From Siphonodentalium dalli (taxonomy: Eukaryota > Mollusca > Scaphopoda > Gadilida > Siphonodentaliidae), in contig CP136069.1 in NCBI GenBank assembly GCA_032622095.1, forward strand, positions 170,864,394-170,928,393: a stretch of DNA of 64,000 nucleotides, in the 5' to 3' direction. Positions 59,801-64,000 of this stretch are shown here, one piece after another (position 1 is the first letter of the stretch; each line of letters begins with the position of its first letter). Both the position numbers and the translations under genes were made by a program. The notes beneath the pieces were generated by a model. It ran no database searches and had not been told where the DNA came from. It saw nothing but the letters and a program-made list of their open reading frames with translations.

Positions 59801-61732
59801 AGATATTCGACGAGACAACTGCGGGCGTCACACAGTTTGCTTCGGATAATGGTCAAGAAGTGTTGGTAGTCTGTACACTAGGGTCTTCTCCTTAGCAGAT
59901 AGACTTCTGTCCAAGAGAATGAGACAGCTAGCAACCTTCGAAACACTGTCGAAGTTGTCCACATATGCCAATGCGTTCGCTGAGTTTGTGAGTTGACGAA
60001 CCATTTATTGAGAAGTGACTAGCTAACTGGTTCGCCAGGTGTACATGTCGTTATCCCATGGGGTATGAGACACATACATAAAGATGACCTTCTGTAAGCT
60101 AGACACCGGAAAATGAATTGTTTGAAACGTTATGATTAGAGGGACCCTACTCCCAGGAAGTGGTGAATACTTTGTCGGTGTGAGCGACCTAGATTTATCA
60201 GACAAAGAAATGGAAGCTGGTGCAGATAATTATGGACGTGACGTGGCAAATCAGAATCTGTTATCAGGTAATTGTTCTGATATAACTATTCGGCGCACCT
60301 ACGCTTACGGCCATTATCGGCGCTAAGTGGAGACTGGATTTCGAAATGCCACATCGCGATATTAATTGTGGTGTTTCATCTTTCCAGAAGGATACGAGCT
60401 ATGTTATGCGTTTTGATACCTTTAGGTTGAACTAGTGAATGGTTTATGTACAGTTTCGTCCATACATACCGATATTATGACAAAAAGTTGAAATTAATAT
60501 GTGAAAATATCGATTTCTTTTCAATTTCTAGCCGCCAATTTAGCAGCGATCTTGGCTGTGAGTATCAATTGCCAAACCCTAATGAATACTTCATGTCACT
60601 ATTCCATATCAACATGTAATGGTGGATAGAAATCGCTAACCAATAACGCCCATCCTAAGAAAGTAAAGGAATGTAGACTTGTTTTCAAATTTCGGTCGCC
60701 ATTTTGGCCGCCATCTTTAATTTGGAAAACCATTTCTTGCATGAGATGTAAGGTCATTACTTCATCTCAGTATTTCCAACTCAACTGTACGCATGGATGG
60801 AGTTGTCTCGACAATAATACCCAATGATGTGAATATGAGGGAATTTCGGTGATTTTTCAAAATCTGTCCGCCATTGTGGGCGCCATTTTGGATTTGGGGG
60901 ACTTTTATTTGGATATGATACAAGGAAAGTTCTTCGCCTAAGTGTTCCCAACTTACAATAGTATGCAGGTGTGGAGTTGTCATGACAATAATGCTCACTG
61001 ATGTTAAAATCAGCGATTTTCGGCGATTTTTTATTTCTGGTGGCCATTTTGGCCGCCATCTTGGATTTGGGTAAATATTCCTCAACTCAGGTATAAGAAG
61101 AATACTAGCTCGAGTATCTCCTGCAAATATATATGCATGGGTGTTGTTATAATAGCAATAACATTCATTGATTCGAAACATAACATCGCGTTATTAACGG
61201 AGATTCGGCTTTGACCTATGATACCGGCATTTGGGAAAACGTGATATCGGACAAAAATATCCCGCAATGAATGCATATTAAGGTCCCCATGTGTTCGCCA
61301 ATGACTGCTCTATATGATAAATGTATAACATGACGCAAATATTATAACATTTTCCCACAGAGACAAACGAAAGGTGGTAACATGTCGAAAAATAGCATAT
61401 TTTCACATTTCGGCGGCCATCTTGGCCGCCATATTGGATTCTGGTGTCGGATTTTTGGCTAATTTGTAAGGGTTGTATATTAGCATAACGAATCGAGCGG
61501 AAAACAAGACCGCATGTGCTATCATCTTTACTATAATGGCGATCAAAGAGACCTGGTGCATTTAAATAAAATGGCCGCCATGATGGACGCCATCTTGTCT
61601 GGAGTCTCTGCGGCCACTTTTTGTTCTTGTTAACAAGTGAAAAAAATTAGAGGTGACCTTAAGGAAGAAAATTAGTGGGGTGAAGTTAAGTCCTGGGGGG
61701 GGTGCAGAGGTCGACCAATATCTCCTGGACTA
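56863..61732. mobile_element. 4870-bp palindromic TIR transposon inside a reverse transcriptase gene
   Basis: Ends TAGTCCAGGAGATATTGG and its complement are flanked by GTA at 56860-56862 and 61733-61735. The arms extend about 2.1 kb each (56863-59022 against 59705-61732). They are nearly identical in the outer 1.2 kb and diverge inward, with a unique centre at 59023-59704. Five ATGGCGGCC-type modules (57165, 57539, 57712, 57884, 58032) and one ATGGCGTCC near 57005 lie in each arm. Mirror-image 139-codon frames (57417-57836 and 60762-61181) simply reflect the arm symmetry. No transposase domain was recognised. The 3-bp duplication with no TWA excludes mariner and typical Harbinger. Academ, Zator or CACTA relatives remain possible. 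Confidence 0.93.
60132..60275 (+). other. Possible exon remnant within right arm
   Basis: An ATG-initiated frame reads MIRGTLLPGSGEYFVGVSDL and continues LSDKEMEAGADNYGRDVANQ. It reaches TTATCAG before GTAATT at about 60268, a possible splice donor. The left arm holds a homologous but frame-broken version (58310-58440, inverted). If real, it is a piece of an element-encoded or captured gene. It matches no family I know. Confidence 0.3.
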
Positions 61733-63889
61733 GTAGGGATATCTGGAAGGATAGTTTGTGTTGTCTCCGTAACGCGCAGGTAATATATCAGTCAAATATT
61801 TCGGAGCGTCTCCAGCTTGGATTCGGTTGAACATTTTGAATTTATGAAATTTTCTTCGTTCTTGCAGTGATTGCCAACCCAATTCTGTAAATAATTTATG
61901 TATAGTTAAGCCCGATACAATTCGAGCCGCATCTATGTGTAATTTGTCTAGCGTATTTAGAAGGGAGTCGGGGGCACAGTCCCATATAATATCTCCATAA
62001 TCCATAAGAGGAAGAATGTAAGATGTGTACATTAGATTTAAGGATTTGCGACTAAGTTTATATTTAATTTTTCTAAGCATGGCTAATCGACCAGAAACAC
62101 GAGTTACTATATCATTTATTTGAATGTCCCACCCCAAGTTGGATTGAAAGTTTAAACCTAAGTGTTTTTGTGAGACCGTTTCCTCGAGTTGGGTGCCATC
62201 AAAAAGGATTGGGGAGAATGTTGGGGATTCCTTTTGGGGAGATATTTGGAATCTTATCAGGGTAGTTTTGGTGGGGTTGAAATTGACAAGCCATTTTTTG
62301 GACCAATCGGTAAGTTTGTCCAAGTCATTGTTGACTTTAGTAACAAGATGGATCGGATCAGTTTCCGCTGTGGTGATGCATGTATCATCAGCATAGAGTC
62401 TAGTCAGGGATTCTAAATCTTGGTGAATATCATTAACATATACGAGGAACAAGAAAGGTCCGATCAGAGAGCCCTGGGGGACTCCAGCTGAAAGTGTTCT
62501 GAAAGGGGATGCAGTGTTATTCAAAATTACCCTTTGCTCTCTGTCCATTAAGTAACTCTTGAGCCAAATTAAAAGATCACCGGTAACCCCATACTTCCTA
62601 AGTTTGAGAAGTAGTCCCCTGTGCCACACTCTCTCGAATGCTTTAGAAACATCACAAAATACAGCACAAGTGTGTAAATGTCCTTCGAGAGATCGGCATA
62701 TGTCATGGTGTAACTCTAGCAACGAAAATGTAGTGCTATGTCCAGGGAGGAAGCCTGATTGGTGTTTATATATCAGCTGATTGATTTCAAAATGTTGAGT
62801 TAAAGTTTTCAAGACTAATTTTTCAAGTATTTTCCCAACACAGCATAAAAGGGATATTGGGCGGTAATTACCTGTATCAGCAGGATCACCTTTTTTGAAA
62901 ATTGGAATGACATTTGCTTGTTTCCATGTCATGGGGAATGTACAAGTATCCATCGATTTTTTGTAAATTATATAAAGAGGTTCCACAATGGCATCAGCAG
63001 TCTCCTTCAGCATTCTGGCGCTTATTCCATCATGTCCGTGGGCTTTATTAATCTTGAGAGACCTGATTTCTCGGAGAATATTGTTTTTATCAATAGTCAC
63101 CGATGATATGGTACTGACACATTGTGTAGCAAAATCAGGGAAACAGTAAGGTTTGTTGTCGATTTTCCCATTGTTTATGAAGGTATCATTAATTAGGGTG
63201 GCTTTTTCTGTATCATTAACTATAACGGGTGCTTGATTCGTGTTGGAGTTGTTATCTTTATCATATAGGGGAGGAATAGTAGAACGTCTGTTTTTCCCCA
63301 TCAAGTTGCTGGCTACTTTCCAAAAAAACTTCGGAGAGTTGGATCTTTCGATATTGTTTTGTAGGTTTGATTCAAATGAACTCTTTGCATATTTTATCAT
63401 GTTGTTAACTTTGTTTCTAATTCTATTAAAGTTATCAAGATCTGAACATTTCTGACTTTTAATAAACGTTCTCCTGGCTCGATCTCTACGACGTAACTCT
63501 CTTCTTATATCAGAGTTAAACCATATTTTATCATTAGGTCTGATTGACACCTCACTGGTGGGAGTAGTTTTTTTAATTATATCCAAGAACATTTCTGTGA
63601 AAGTGTTAACAGCATCATCAATTGAGAGTGGGTGCAATAAGTCATGCCACTCGACGGCCTGGATCAAACTACGAGCCTGATCAAATTTGCCCTTTTTGTA
63701 ATTCCAAACGGTTCGCTTGAATAAAGTATTTAATTCAAAATCAAATGATAAAACTGCATAAACCCCGAAGTGGTCAGAAATAGACAAGTCAATGGTATCA
63801 GCATCGTGACAAACAACATTATCGCTTACTAGTATTGGGTCTAATAGAGTCTGAGTGGTAGCGGTTACTCGGGTTGGGTTAACAATCAA
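61730..63889 (-). pseudogene. Endonuclease/reverse transcriptase, split and with one upstream stop
   Basis: The 719-codon open frame begins within the endonuclease: NPTRVTATTQTLLDPI at about residues 4-19 and SISDHFGVY at 36-44. An upstream in-frame LVGDFNSN lies at about 63940-63960. An in-frame TAA at 63908-63910 separates the two. The reverse transcriptase spans about 325-600: NYRPISLL 341-348, SGFLPGHSTT 378-387, motif A FCDVSKAFERVWH 411-423, motif B AGVPQGSLIGP 468-478, YADD 499-502. The GLT-IHKLF segment is a few residues shorter than in the 22 kb copy. The frame ends at a TAG supplied by the inserted transposon. Function would be target nicking and reverse transcription. The superfamily is Jockey/CR1/I-like, with clade unassigned. 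Confidence 0.9.
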
Positions 63890-64000
63890 ATTGCGGAGAT
63901 GTTTCCGTTACTTAATATCTGATAGCTTGGAGTTTGTTTGTAGCATATTAGAATTAAAATCACCTACTAGTACCATTGGATTGCTGGTTTCCAGAGCTTT
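61733..64000 (-). mobile_element. 5' part of split non-LTR retrotransposon, continues off the window
   Basis: Minus-strand APE-type element whose endonuclease runs off the right edge. It is interrupted at 61733 by the palindromic transposon and resumes at 56862. It is the same family as 22052-23906 by reverse transcriptase and 3' end. Confidence 0.9.

Noticed and set aside
56861-61732. Tc1/mariner-type TA duplication for the palindromic element
   Set aside because: TA lies at both edges, but a 2-bp duplication would put the two reverse transcriptase parts out of frame, whereas a 3-bp GTA keeps them in frame; copy I also needs 3 bp.

Overview
The window looks like AT-rich nuclear DNA from a metazoan, most likely a marine invertebrate and plausibly a mollusc. 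The evidence is tRNA-derived SINEs, APE-type non-LTR retrotransposons, Helitron-like elements, piggyBac, PIF/Harbinger and mariner-type MITEs, long AT and GT microsatellites, minisatellites and GT-AG-like splice donors. The clade is inference; no conserved host gene was recognised. There are no operons, and almost all short open frames look like chance frames in noncoding DNA.

Layout. 1-3300 is a stack of three inverted-repeat transposons of one family, nested in each other. 4.7-11.1 kb holds two Helitron-like copies head to tail, a diverged piggyBac-type MITE, a SINE and a 5'-truncated, mutated non-LTR retrotransposon (8088-10900). 11-21 kb is mostly unrecognised DNA with a SINE flanked by an 11-bp duplication, a LINE 3' tail, two elements with poly-G termini and one plausible first coding exon with a splice donor (17343-17590). 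22.0-25.2 kb holds a piggyBac-type MITE interrupted by a retrotransposon, followed by a 29-bp minisatellite. 25.5-40.5 kb contains scattered small hairpin elements, degenerate repeats, another piggyBac-type MITE, a minisatellite and a SINE. 42.1-44.2 kb has two Helitron-like elements inserted in AT microsatellites, with a perfect 70-bp-stem palindrome between them. 45.1-46.2 kb is a PIF/Harbinger-like element with a transposase remnant. 47.4-50.6 kb is a nearly identical 1353-bp tandem composite. 52.1-53.5 kb has two intact piggyBac-type MITEs. 56.0-64.0 kb is a non-LTR retrotransposon on the minus strand, cut in two by a 4870-bp palindromic transposon.

The strongest result is the palindromic family (580-3059, 1815-2963, 56863-61732). 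Its ends begin TAGTC(C/T)(A/G)GG (variant TAGGCCAGG), its arms carry repeated ATGGCGGCC-type modules, and two copies have 3-bp target duplications (GTA and ATT). For 56863-61732, removing the element and one GTA leaves the host reverse transcriptase in frame. For 1815-2963, the homologous arm of the host copy shows the empty site. No transposase was recognised in it. A second noteworthy group is the piggyBac-type MITE family, which carries two mirrored 69-bp hairpins. The window reads as a graveyard and nesting ground of mobile elements rather than a gene neighbourhood.
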